DNA from: Aspidiotus rigidus
Lineage: Eukaryota > Arthropoda > Insecta > Hemiptera > Diaspididae
DNA length: 64,000 nt
Assembly: GCA_035079385.1 (NCBI GenBank)
Contig: JAVHKY010000004.1
Coordinates: 14,725,001 to 14,789,000, forward strand
Direction of reading: 5' to 3'
Numbering within the stretch: the first letter of the stretch is position 1; every line of letters starts with the position of its first letter. This document shows positions 23,132 through 33,547 of the stretch, piece after piece. Below the pieces are notes generated by a model. It ran no database searches. It saw only the letters and a program-made list of their open reading frames with translations, and had not been told where the DNA came from. A program made the translations under genes and the position numbers.

Positions 23132-24475
23132 CTGTAAAGTCAAACGAAGGCAAAATTAATGGTCATTCTGCAGTCAAAAGATCATCCATTCACTTTCGGT
23201 ATATACTCTGTTGACTTTACCATATTTAATGCATCATTATACAAAAAAAAAAAAATCGCTTTCGTTCTCGAATTTCATCGTTCATGCTAATGAACTCGTT
23301 AATTTATTCGATTGTTGAACTTTTAGTCATTTTCGTATACTCAGCCTATACGTTTTTCTTCGTCACCTCGTCGAACCGTTTATTTTGTTACATGGTCACA
23401 TTCTCCGCGTGGCTAAAATAAATTGCATCAGAGCGCCTATACGCGATCACCGAAAAACTATACTTGCACATAGGGTTTGTATGTATTCAACTTTCCCATT
23501 CGTCTACATCTATACATTAACCTATTTGTTAATTCATCCTCGTTCGGGCAAACGCTTTGGTCAACGCGGTATATAAACCAAGAAAGCGAGTTTTTATTTT
23601 TTTTTCGTCATCTCGAGTGCAATGTCGAAATTTATCAAATTTATCGAGTATAGTCTCGAACGTACGCGTGCAGTCTTTATTAGATGATCGAATGGTCGCC
23701 CGAATTGTTGAAGCAGAACGTGCATCATATGTAGAGGTGCTGGAAGTAAGAGGGATATCGAGATTCTCACATCGTCATCGCGTATCATCTTTTCTGTGAA
23801 TTTCATATCGATGACCTTGGTGTTAACGAAAATCTCCGGGTACCATAATATTTCGAATGCAAGCGTTTAAAGGTTACAAAATATTTGACATCTGTTGACG
23901 ATTGCAGGTGAATTAAATAACCTATATTATAGATTCTTTGGGTCATCGAAAATATTATGTATACTCGCGACGCACGGCGCATTCGCGTGAAGATGGAATT
24001 TCTCAAGACGTACTCGATATGAATCCCATTCCAAGAAAAGTGGCCTTGGCCAACCTTGTACCCACGAAGAAAGTATCGAAAAACGAGAGACAACTTCATT
24101 TAATAAATGTAGGTTGATACGTCATCGAAGAAGTAAATCAATGCAGGGGACCAAAAATAGGGTACGAGTGTTATCTCAGTCATTAAGAAAAACTTAGCGC
24201 GGTTGGTACTCCACCGCGATTGAGTCAATAGAACTCTTATCTCATGTGTATTCTGAAATCTTCGAGCCATCGTAAGAGAAAGTCGTCAACTTCAAGCAAT
24301 TCCCGTACTGATGGCACCAAAGGTTGTTTCAGGATCAGGTTGTAAAACGTTCGAATCCCATGCTATATTGAGGAAGGCAACTTAATAAACTTTGGCTTGA
24401 GAACAATTTGGAAAAATTTCGACTCAAAATCGTCGGAACTGCAAAAAATTTCGAGTCATAAGCTATACAGGATGG
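23132..24475. other. Gene A intron, no gene recognised
   Basis: Unique-looking sequence with a T-rich tract at about 23590. Near 24400-24470 there are m-like words (GGAAAAATTTCGACTC), so the foldback element that begins at 24476 seems to have landed inside or beside an older copy of the 45-bp minisatellite. Confidence 0.4.
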
Positions 24476-24754
24476 ACCAGAAAGATGTTACCAGTTAAAT
24501 GGGAATTTGCGCTAAATCTGTTGTAGCGCGAAAACGCGAAACTTCAGTTGTATACTTCAAATCTACGAAATTTGTATCTCAACTTTATCTTTGATTTGCG
24601 CCATATCCAAAGTTTCTACCACTTTTCTGAGCCGAGTTATGGACGAAAATGTGCCGAAATTTTAGAGCAGAGTTTGCTAAAGTTGTGAATTATCGAAACA
24701 CAATTTTCCATCATTGAAAGAATCGCGTAATCTACAAAGTGTTCCCCAATCCTG

Positions 24755-26870
24755 CAGTAAAATTTAGCGCTGAATCCGAATAAAATTGTTGAAAAATTCT
24801 GCGAAGCACCAAAATGGGTTAATGGGGCCAAAAAGGGTTAAAATTTCACCAAAATGATGAAACCGCCTAATTTTCGAAGTTTTTCTCGATTCTGTGATGA
24901 AATTTAGCGCTGATTCTGAATAAAATTGTTAAAAAATTCTGCAAAGCACCAAAATGGGTTAATGAGGCCAAAAAGGGTCAAAATATCCCTAAAATGATAA
25001 AGTCGAACAACCTTCAGAGTTTTTCTCGATTCTGAGATAAAATTTAGCGTCAAGTCTAAAAAAACGACGGCTTCCTTAACGAAATTAAACGAGGAACGCA
25101 GGGAACCTGTTTTATGATTCGAATTTGAAAATTCAAGGAAGCCTAGATCATATATAGCTCGACAGTCGAAATTTTTCTAAGTCCCTCTCCTATCATATAT
25201 GGCTCGAGAGTCGAAATTTTTCCAAGTCCCCCTCCTATCATCTATAGCTCGGGATTCGAAATTTTTTCTAAGTCCCCCTTCTATCATATATAGCTCGAGA
25301 GTCGAAATTTTTCTAAGTCCCTCTCCTATCATATATGGCTCGAGGATCGAAATTTTTCTAAGTCCCCCTTCTATCATATATAGCTCGAGAGTCGAAATTT
25401 TTCAAGTCTCCCCTCCTATCATATATAGAAAATCTTTCCAAGTCTCTCTCCTATTATATAGCTCGAGAGTCGAAATTTTTTCTAAGTCCCCCTCCTATCA
25501 TATATAGTTCGAGAGTCGAAATTTTAACAGGGAACCTGTTTTATGGGGGGCTATTTGAGAAATCTGCCGTCCGCCGTCCGCCGTGCGCCGTCCAGCGAAA
25601 AACTTAGAAAAATTGCGACCCTCGAGCCATATATGATAGGAGAGGGACTTAGAAAAATTTTGACTCTCGAGCTATAGATGATAGAAGGGGGACTTAGAAA
25701 AAATTTCGACTCTCGAGCTATATAATAGGAGAGAGACTTGGAAAGATTTTCTATATATGATAGGAGGGGAGACTTGAAAAATTTCGACTCTCGAGCTATA
25801 TATGATAGAAGGGGGACTTAGAAAAATTTCGATCCTCGAGCCATATATGATAGGAGAGGGACTTAGAAAAATTTCGACTCTCGAGCTATATATGATAGAA
25901 GGGGGACTTGGAAAAAATTTCGAATCTCGAGCTATAGATGATAGGAGGGGAACTTGGAAAAATTTCGACTCTCGAGCTATAGATGATAGAAGGGGGACTT
26001 AGAAAAATTTCGACTGTCCAGCTATATATGATCTAGGCTTCCTTGAATTTTCAAATTCGAATCATAAAACAGGTTCCCTGCGTTCCTCGTTTAACTTCGT
26101 TAAGGAAGCCGTCGTTTTTTTCTAAGTCCCTCTCCTATTATATATGGCTCGAGGGTCGCAATTTTTCTAAGTTTTTCCCTGGACGGCGGACGGCGCACGG
26201 CGCACGGCGGACGGCGGACGGCAGATTTCTCAAATAGCCCCCCATAAAACAGGTTCCCTGTTAATAAAATTGTTAAAAACTTTTGCATAGCTCCAAAATA
26301 TGTCGAGCCCAAAAAGGTTCAAAATTTCCCCAAAATGATAACATCGCCCAACCTCCTAAGTTTTTCTCGATTCTGTGGTAAAATTTAGCGCTAAATCTGA
26401 ATAAAGTCGTTAAAAAATTCTGCGAAGCACCAAAATGGGTTCATGGGCCCAAAAAGGGTCAAAATATCTTTAAAATGATAAAATCGAACAACCTTCAAAG
26501 TTTTTCTCGCTTCTGAGATAAAATTTAGCGTTAAGTCTAAATAAAATTGTTAAAAACTTTTGCGTAGCCCCAAAATCGGTTTATGAGCCCAAAAAGGTTC
26601 AAAATTTCCCCAAAATGATAAAATCGCCCGACCTCCTATGTTTTTCTCGATTCTCTGATAAAATTTAGCGCTAAATCTGAATAAAATCGTTACAAAATTC
26701 TGCGAAGCACCAAAATGGGTTCATGGGCCCAAAAAGGGTCAAAATATCTTTAAAATGATAAAATCGAACAACCTTCAAAGTTTTTCTCGATTCTGAGATA
26801 AAATTTAGCGTTAAGTCTAAATAAAATTGTTAAAAACTTTATGGGTTATTGGGGCCAAAAAGGGTAAACC
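24755..26870 (+). repeat. About 140-bp tandem repeats, left array (interrupted)
   Basis: Units contain AAAATTTAGCGCT, AATAAAATTGTTAAAAA, GCACCAAAATGGGTT and a CCAAAAAGGGT word. Unit starts fall at about 24759, 24899 and 25040, then after the insertion at about 26380, 26520, 26660 and 26800, a period of about 140 bp. The insertion 25064-26262 splits one unit: AAGTCTAA on the left continues with ATAAAATTGTT on the right, and the intact word AAGTCTAAATAAAATTGTT occurs in later units. Confidence 0.75.
25064..26262 (+). mobile_element. A-m-B composite repeat element, layout A m B m' A' B'
   Basis: End A at 25064 (ACGACGGCTTCC, then GCAGGGAACCTGTTTTATG) is followed by 45-bp m units, then end B at 25526 (AACAGGGAACCTGTTTTATG, then GCCGTCCGCC-type GC-rich repeats), m units in inverse orientation, inverted A ending at 26113 and inverted B ending at 26262. 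The m unit carries CTCGAG, CTATATATGATAGG, GGGGGACTTGG and AAAAATTTCGA. The same arrangement in the opposite orientation is at 34667-35715. No protein is encoded; the open frames here only reflect the 45-bp period. The family is not recognised. Confidence 0.7.
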
Positions 26871-26875
26871 GAGAG

Positions 26876-28062
26876 AGTGACGTTTCAGGGAAGCATGTCT
26901 TCCATTGTCAGCTCGTGGTGAGAGATCGGATAGGGCCCCCGATACCACGGAGTCAAACAAATGCTCAAAAATGCTCGTGGTTTCTCACAAAGGCGCAAAT
27001 GAAGCCGTGAAGTTCTCTCTTTTGTGATAAACCACGAGTATTTCTGTGCATTCACCCGGCCATATCAAACGTGGGACCTTGACTGTTCTCTCACCTCGAG
27101 CTGTCAACAGAAGACGAGCTTCACGGTATCATTCACGCCTTCCGAGAAACCACGAGAATATCCGCGCATTCGTTTGCCCCCATGGTATCTGGGGCCCTAT
27201 TCATTCTCTCATCGCGAGCTGACACCGGAAGACGAGCTTCACGGCATCATTGCCTCCTTTGCGTGAAACCACGGGCCCCAGAGATCATCACAATTTCTCT
27301 AAAATGAAGAGTTTTTGCGGAAGCACCCGCCTTGCGATCATACACGGGGCCTCAGTCGATCTCTTACCGCGAGCATGTAATGGGAAACGAAGTCGCCGGT
27401 ATCATTCTCTTCTCGGCAAGAAACAATAGGAGTTTTTGCAGAAGCACCCGCCTTTATCATACACGGGGCCTCAGTTGATCTATGTTGAACCCTGGGATCA
27501 TTCGCCTGCCTTTGTCCAACACGGGGTCTTGATCGTTCTTTTACCTCGAGCTCATGACGAAAGTCGAGCTTGACGGTATCATTCCCTCCTCCGAGTGAAA
27601 CCCCGAGAAATTCCGGGCGTTCGTCTGCCTCAATCAAAGACTGAGTTATAGCTGATCGCTCATTACGAGCAAGACCAAATTTGCGGTATCTTCCCATTGC
27701 CTGAATCAAGGAGTTTTTGCACTTTGGCCCGCTTCGTTCATAGGTGGGGCGTCAGTTGATCTCTCATCGCAAGCACGCAACAGAAGACCAACTTTGCGTT
27801 CTTTGACTGAAACAACGAGAGTTTTCGCACTTTTTCCACTTTGATCATACGCAGAGCCCAAGTCGACCTTTCACTGCGAACCTTCAACAGAAGATGCATT
27901 TGTCGTCTTCTCCCCCAATCCCCAAGTGAGGAGAATTTCCACAATTTCTTCTTTCGGATCTGTCATCCGACGCTAGTCGTTCTCTTACTCCGCGAGCACT
28001 CAACGGCAGACGAACTTTTCGACATTCTTTCCATCCCCTGAATCAACAATTTTACAGCAGAA
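26876..28062. repeat. Central GC-richer tandem array of the foldback element
   Basis: Units of about 105-175 bp contain a CTCTCAC/TCGCGAGC core, then AAGACGAGCTTCACGG and a TATCATTC word, and often a GTTTTTGCAGAAG or AACCACGAGA block. Cores occur at about 27086, 27210, 27359, 27534, 27655, 27758, 27866 and 27981. The first part (26880-27010) has the same words in inverted orientation (AGCTCGTGGTGAGAGATCGG). Composition contrasts sharply with the AT-rich arms. Confidence 0.6.
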
Positions 28063-28074
28063 TGAGAAAAATTT

Positions 28075-28740
28075 TTGATTTTTCATTTTGGAGATCATCA
28101 AGGGCCATTTCAGTATTTTTCTCAGACTCGGCGCTAAAGTTTACTTCAGAATTGAAAACCACTCTTGAAGATTACGCAAATTTTTCATCTTGGAGGAATT
28201 TTGATTCTCTTTGAGCCGATCGATCCATTTTGGTACTCCGAAGTATTTTTGAAGCATTTTTTTCGGACTCAGCGTGCGATATTCCACTGGAAAATTTGAA
28301 AGTTTGAACGATTTTCCAATTTGGGGAAATTTTGACCCTTCTTGAGCCCATTAACCCATTTCGGTGCTTCAAGGATTTTTTAAACATTTCTTTCGGACTA
28401 AGCGCGAAAGTTCACTTGAAAATCAAATTAAAATTTGAAAGTTTGAACGATTTTCCAATTTGAGGAAATTTTGGCCCTTTCTAGGTCCATTGACCCCATT
28501 TTGGTGCTTCGAAGAACTTTTTAAGCATTTTTTTCGAACTTAGCGCCAAATTCCACTTAAAAATCAAATTACAATTCAAAAGTTTGATCGATTTTCCAAC
28601 TTTGGGAAATTTTGACCCTTTTTGGGCCCATTAACCCATTTTGGTGCGTCTTAGGGTTTTGTTACTATTTTTTTCGTTTTTCCCGTCCAAATTTACTTAA
28701 GAAACAGTAATTTGATTATTAAAATTTTCGAAATTTAGCT
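28075..28740 (-). repeat. About 140-bp repeats, right (inverted) array of the foldback element
   Basis: Inverted relative to 24755-26870: the words CCCATTTTGGTGC, TTTTTAAGCATTTTTTTCG and a TTAGCGC-type word recur at about 28210-28270, 28340-28400, 28490-28550 and 28630-28680. More diverged than the left array. Confidence 0.65.
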
Positions 28741-28993
28741 CAATACTGTAAATTAACTAATTTTCGAGCCCTATTTTGGTAACCCTGGCGATTTGGTGAA
28801 TTTTCGGCACATTTTGGTCCATAACTCGGCTCAGAAAAGTCGTAGAAACTTCGGATATGGCGCAAATTAAAGATAAGGTTGAAGTACAAATTTCGTATAT
28901 TTGTACTAAAGTTTTGCGTTTTCACGCTACGACAGATTTAGGGCAAACTCCCATTTAACTGGTAACATACACGTATTTCTGGTCCACCCTGTA

Positions 28994-29331
28994 TAGCTCG
29001 ATAGTTGAAATTTTTTAAAGTCCCCTCCTATCATATGTAGCTCAGAAGTCGAAATTTTCCCAAGTCCCCTCCTTCAAGAGTCAAAATTTTCCCTCTCCTA
29101 TCTTATAAAGCTCAGGAATTAATTTTTTCTGTGACCTATCACATACAGCTTAGGAGTCCAAATTTTTCCAAGTCCCTCTCCTATGATAGATAGCTCAAGA
29201 GTTGAAATTTTTCCAGTCCCCCTCCAATCATATATAGCTCGAGAGTAGAAATTTTTCCAAGTTTTTTGTTGGACGGCGCACGGCGCACGGCAAATTTCTC
29301 TAAAAGCCCCCCAGAAAACAAGTTCCCTGTT
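28994..29331 (-). mobile_element. A-m-B family fragment (m units plus inverted B end)
   Basis: m-type units (TATCATATGTAGCTCAG, AAGTCCCCCTCC variants) run to a GC-rich ACGGCGCACGG block and an inverted B end that finishes near 29331 (AAGTTCCCTGTT). The left side abuts the foldback element end at 28993. The right side continues into a foldback terminal-repeat fragment. Confidence 0.6.
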
Positions 29332-29447
29332 AAAATTGAGATACAAATTTCGTAGATTTAATGTGTGCACCTAACCTTTCGCATTTTTGAGCTTGAGTAA
29401 ATTTAGTTCAAACTCCCATCCAACTGGTAACATCTTTTTGCCCCACT
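29332..29447 (-). mobile_element. Foldback terminal-repeat fragment
   Basis: TTGAGATACAAATTTCGTAG and ACTCCCATCCAACTGGTAAC match the right terminal repeat of the 24476-28993 element in the same orientation. It is a partial copy of that family lying between an A-m-B fragment and PLE-1. Confidence 0.6.
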
Positions 29448-29450
29448 CGG

Positions 29451-31020
29451 TAGCGTTTAATAGTGACGAAACTGCCCTCCTTGAGAAAGGTTTGAAATTC
29501 AGTTTACCTCCCCTCAAAAAGGATGAAACCTTGGCGAATGTTGTTGCGGATCTTGCGGTTAAGATTGGTCCTGGTTTTAATACCCAGATAGTTTGTGCCG
29601 AATTAGTCCGTAATGACCCCCTCCCTCGCATGAGTAATAAATTCGGGAGGAGTGATTCAAGGTTTGAAGAGGAAGATGAAAGAGGGAGACTTAATCGTCA
29701 CTAAGGCTGACAAAGGCAATGCTGTTGTGGTGATGGAGAAGTCGGCCTATTCTTCTAAGGTCCATGAAGTCCTACAGCAGTGTGGTGCTAAAGAGAGTGA
29801 GGATTTCAGTTTTCCTAAGCACGTCAAAGAAGTTAGGAGTGTCATCAACAGGGGTGAGGCTATTATCAAAACTCCTGCTCTGAAAAAAGCCCTCCTTGTT
29901 CCTAACCCCACACTACCCCTCTTCTAAGGGCTACCCAAAGTGCATCAATACCCCGATGCGACCCGTTGTTTCTTTCGTCTCCTCCCCCACCTACCTCCTT
30001 GCCAAATTCCTGGACCGTTGGTTCAAAAATCGTATTGATTTTGAATCTCCTCATTCGGTCTTGAATTCGGACTCTTTAACTGACGTTCTGAAGGGTGTAA
30101 GTCTTCTCCCGGGAACGACCATGTGCTCGTTTGATGTTGTTGGTTTGTTCCCGAATATTCGTAAGGCTCCTACTATCCAGCGTATGGGTGAGCTACTCGT
30201 CAAAGCCAATATTCCTCACAATGACCTTCAGGAATTTTTCGATATTCTGAATATTTGCTGGTCCCCAACTACTGTAAATTTGAAGGAAAATTTTTCGAGT
30301 TTCCTGATGAAGTAGGGATCCCTATTGGATCAGCTTTAGGCTCTCTCATCTCCGAAATTTTCAAGTCTAAGTTTGAACTTGACCTCTTTTCCTCGAACCA
30401 GGTGTTACTTAATCATATTCACTATTGGCACAGGTACGTTGATGACGTTCTATGTACCTGGACTGGTCCCCAGATCTCCTTGGTGAGTTTCTGAGGTATC
30501 TCAATTCCTGGTACCCTTCCATCAAATTTACGTTGGAAATAGGGGTATTTTCCATTAAATTTTTGGATTTATCTATCTCTATAATGGACGGTATCCATAA
30601 GTTTGGAATTTACAGGAAAGATACTACGACCGATGTTTTAGTCCACGGTGGTTCGTTCGGTCCTGTTGCTCATAAGATGGCTGCTTTTCACAGCCTAGTT
30701 CACAGACTGACTCGTATTCCTTTGAGTCAGTCTGCCTTTAAGAAAGAGTTACTCACAATAAAACACCTGGCCAGAGTGAATGGGGTCAATGTCGATGTTG
30801 ACGTGATGGTTCGGAGGACAGTTACGAGGAGCCTTCTTGATTCCACCACCTCCCTTCCCCGTGATCGCCGTTTGCGTTGGTTCAGTCTAAGTTCTCCATC
30901 CAATTGGTTCGGGCCCACCACCCGTTTGGCTTCAGACCCGCGTATTACAACCCTACCACAGTCAAGAGGTTGTTTGTGAGACTGAAGGACCCCATACCTC
31001 GAATCGATACGTTGTTCTAA
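29451..31020 (+). pseudogene. Penelope-like element copy 1, reverse transcriptase region, truncated
   Basis: Plus-strand frames broken by several shifts together give a PLE polyprotein. Landmarks are TKADKGNAVVVM (about 29705), PMRPVVSFVSSPTYLLAKF (about 29955), motif A SFDVVGLFPNI (about 30130), motif B IGSALGSLISEIF (about 30330), motif C HRYVDDVLCTW (about 30430) and KFLDLSISI (about 30565). The sequence stops at LFVRLKDPIPRI (about 31000), exactly where the GIY-YIG nuclease begins in copy 2. The nuclease is therefore missing and copy 2 starts about 20 bp later in opposite orientation. It is not functional. Confidence 0.85.
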
Positions 31021-31052
31021 TTTATGGTTATTCATATTACACAAGAGGAGTG

Positions 31053-31068
31053 TACACCCGAAGGTGTA
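31053..31068 (-). other. UUCG-tetraloop hairpin in PLE-2 left end
   Basis: On the minus strand TACACC-TTCG-GGTGTA forms a 6-bp stem closed by the very stable C(UUCG)G loop, 16-20 bases from the element's edge. The same hairpin is at 33532-33547. It could be a structured 3' end of the element RNA; that role is inference. Confidence 0.5.
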
Positions 31069-31099
31069 GCAAATTATATTGAACTACAAGAGGATCAGC

Positions 31100-31137
31100 C
31101 GCTAAACGTTTTCGGTTAAACAACCATTATCGGAGCG
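31100..31137 (-). ncRNA. Degenerate hammerhead-ribozyme-like motif, left PLE-2 end
   Basis: In minus orientation the segment reads CGCT, then CCGATAA, a GGTT-GTTT-AACC hairpin (stem II), GAAA, ACGTTTA and AGCG. The order matches the type I hammerhead core of Penelope-like elements: stem I, CUGAUGA box, stem II, GAAA box, short stem III, stem I. Two core bases depart from CUGAUGA (CCGATAA), so catalysis is unlikely in this copy. The right-end copy keeps CCGATGA. Confidence 0.5.
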
Positions 31138-31193
31138 TAAACGAAAGCGACTGAATCCAACATCAACAAAGACAGAGGGAGTTAACCAGAAGA

Positions 31194-33118
31194 TCATGAT
31201 TTAACCAGCGAGTCATCGAAGTTTGAATCATTCTCATATACTAGCTCAATCAGACCCTCTTCAGGAATGAACCTTGTTAAAACCGTGAAGTCCTCGTTAT
31301 TCCGGTGTCGTATGATTTCTATATTTTCTAAAGCCAGCCGTTTAAAATGTGGGTGCTCCCTATGGAGGAGGATACCAGAGCCTTCCTTGAATTTATGGCC
31401 ATTCTCGAGTAGATGATCAGCAAAAGCCGACTCACACAAATTACCCTTCTCCCACGCTTTTTCATGCTCCTCAATTCTTATTTGGAGCTGACGCCCAGTC
31501 ATCCCTATATAAATACCTGGGCAATCGTTGCAGGCTATACTGTATACCCCACTTCGCTCGACGGGAGGAATCGGGTCCCTCAATTTCACAAATAAACTTT
31601 TTACAGTATTAATATTATAAAACGCCGGCCGGAACCCAAAAGGACCGAGTACCCTGCCCAACTTCAACGAAAACCTGCCCAAGTAAGGGAGTTTAATCCA
31701 ACGTTTTCTACTGTTATGCAAATCCCTAGGGAGGGAGGTGATAGAATCGAGGCATTCTCTCGTAAGCCTCCTTCGGACCATTAAATCAATGTCCACTCGA
31801 ACTTGGTTCACTCTGGCCAGGTACTTAATCGTCCCTAGTTCCTTCTGGAAAGCATCCTGACTCAAGGGAATACTAGTCAGTCGATGCATCAAACTATTGA
31901 AGGTAGCGATCTTGTATGCAGCGGACAGAAAGATGACCCATGGATTGTTATATCAGTCGAAGTTTCTTTTCTATAAATACCAAATTCATGGACGCCATCT
32001 CTAATAAATATGGACAAATCCAAGAAATTTATTAATAATCCGCCAACTTCCAGAGTGAATTTTATGGAAGGATATCGGCCATTTAAGTGAGAAAGGAACT
32101 CACTAAGGAGTTCCACTGGGCCAGTCCACGCACACAATATGTCGTCTACATACCTATGCCAATAAAAAACATAATTTAGAAGTACCTGGCCCGAAGAAAA
32201 CAATTCGACTTCAAATCTGGACATGAAAACCTCCGATATTAATGAGCCCAAAGGGGACCCAATAGGGATCCTCACTTCTTCCGGGAATTCGAAAAATTTT
32301 CCCTCAAATTTACAAAAATTGGGAGTCCAACAAACTCTCAGAAGGTCGAAGAATTCTACCAACTCCTCATGAGGGATACCAGTTTTTACAAGCAATTCGC
32401 CCATATGTTGGATTGCGACAGCCTTCGGAATGTGAGGAAATAATCTCACCACATCAAAGGAACATAAAATCGTTCTCTCAGGGAGGCTTATATCCTTCAA
32501 CCTCTCCGTCAACGAACCTGGGTTTAATACTGAGTGAGGAGAGGTATAACCTACTCGCGATTTGAACCATCTATCAATAAATTTAGCTAACAAATAAGTT
32601 GGCGACGAGACAAATCACACAACCGGCCGCATTAGTACATCTTTTTTATGTACTTTGGGTAATCCATATAGGAGGGGAGGAACCGGGTTAGGCTCCAAGA
32701 GAGCTTTCTTTGTCCGAGGACTCTTAATAATCACACTACAATTATTAATAGTGTTCCTCTTCTCTTTGACAAAACTGGGGAAACAGAAGAGGCTATTCTC
32801 CTTACCGCCACATTGTTCCAGCACTTCATGAACGCCGGATACATAAGAGGACTTCTCCATAATCACTATGGCGTTGCTTTTATCCGCCTTGGTAAGGATT
32901 AAGCCCTCCTCCCTGACCTTCCTGTTTAATCCTTTAATCACCTCACTACAGGCATTACTTATGCGGGGGAGGGGAGTGTTGCAAACCATTTCGGCGCACT
33001 TTTTTTGGATATTCACTCCCGGTCCAATTTTGACTGTCAGGTCAGCTACTACGTTAGCCAGTGTCTCTTGGTTCTTAAGGGGAGGGAGACCAAATTTCAA
33101 CCCTTTCTCCAGCTCCAA
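31194..33118 (-). pseudogene. Penelope-like element copy 2 polyprotein: reverse transcriptase plus GIY-YIG endonuclease
   Basis: The minus-strand frame has one in-frame TGA (32617-32615, where copy 1 has TCT) and one frameshift near 31910; otherwise it is complete. In order: LTKADKSNAIVIM, LLYGLPKVHK, motif A SFDVVRLFPHI (about 32450), IGSPLGSLISEVF (about 32260), HRYVDDILCAW (about 32155), FLDLSIFI (about 32010), then the nuclease with GVYSIACNDCPGIYIGMTGR (GIY to YIG) and RIEEHEKAWEKG, ending at 31194. The enzyme would prime reverse transcription at nicks made by its own endonuclease. The two lesions make this copy inactive as it stands. Confidence 0.9.
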
Positions 33119-33462
33119 ATAAGAATTGAGGAGCATAAAAAAGCGTGGGAGAAGGGTAATTTGGGTGAGTCGGCTTTTGCTGATCATCTACTCGAGAATG
33201 GCCATAAATTCAAGGAAGGCTCTGGTATTCTCCTCCATAGGGAGAACTCATATTTTAAACGGTTGGCTTTAGAAAATATAAAAATCATACGACACCGGAA
33301 TAACGAAGACTTCACGGTTTTAAACAGGTTCATTCCTGAAGAGGGTCTGATTGGGCTAGTATATGAGAATGATTCAAACTTCGATGACTCGCTGGTTAAA
33401 TCATGATCTTCTGGTTAACTCCCTCTGTCTTTGTTGATGTTGGATTCAGTCGCTTTCGTTTA

Positions 33463-33501
33463 CGCTCCGATGATGGTTGTTTAACCGAAAACGTTTAGCG
33501 G
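33463..33501 (+). ncRNA. Hammerhead-ribozyme-like motif, right PLE-2 end
   Basis: Plus strand: CGCT, CCGATGA, T, stem II GGTT-GTTT-AACC, GAAA, ACGTTTA, AGCGG. CGCT and AGCG can pair as stem I. The AAACGTTT palindrome would give a very short stem III that pairs best between two molecules, as reported for PLE hammerheads. Only one base of the CUGAUGA box is changed (U to C). Known hammerheads in Penelope-like elements support the assignment; activity is doubtful. Confidence 0.55.
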
Positions 33502-33531
33502 CTGATTTTCTTGTGGTTCAATATAATTTGC

Positions 33532-33547
33532 TACACCTTCGGGTGTA
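33532..33547 (+). other. UUCG-tetraloop hairpin in PLE-2 right end
   Basis: TACACC-TTCG-GGTGTA, the inverse twin of 31053-31068, close to the element edge at 33561. Confidence 0.5.

Larger units (their letters stand above)
24476..28993. mobile_element. Foldback-type element with terminal inverted repeats and inverted satellite arrays
   Basis: The left end TACAGGATGGACCAGAAA (24476) is mirrored by the right end, which reads TTTCTGGTCCACCCTGTA up to 28993. The terminal inverted repeats are about 190-215 bp (24476-24668 and 28778-28993) and share GCGCCATATC and GAGTTATGGAC words. Flanks read AGCTA on the left and TAGCT on the right, consistent with a TA target duplication. Inside each end lies an array of about 140-bp repeats in opposite orientation (24755-25063 plus 26263-26870, against 28075-28740). 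The centre 26876-28062 is another, GC-richer tandem array. This layout is that of foldback/Galileo-type elements. No transposase is visible, so it is nonautonomous. A 1.2-kb A-m-B element has inserted into its left array. Confidence 0.75.
31041..31491. repeat. PLE-2 left inverted repeat
   Basis: Inverse of about 33109-33561. The arm includes the 3' part of the nuclease frame and the untranslated tail ending ACACTCCTCTTGTG in the element's orientation. The few substitutions visible include one in the ribozyme-like core, suggesting the duplication is recent. Confidence 0.85.

Noticed and set aside
24300..24370. tRNA- or SINE-like promoter boxes (TGGCACCAAAGG and GTTCGAATCC)
   Set aside because: The T-arm stem does not pair and no acceptor stem is found. 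Two box-like words are not enough for a tRNA or SINE call.
25177..26002. Open frames encoding a 15-residue repeat (MIGEGLRKISTLELY-like), also on the opposite strand
   Set aside because: They follow from the 45-bp m period, which is divisible by three. Both strands are open and the frames break wherever the period changes. The same applies at 35441-35623 and 40249-43625.
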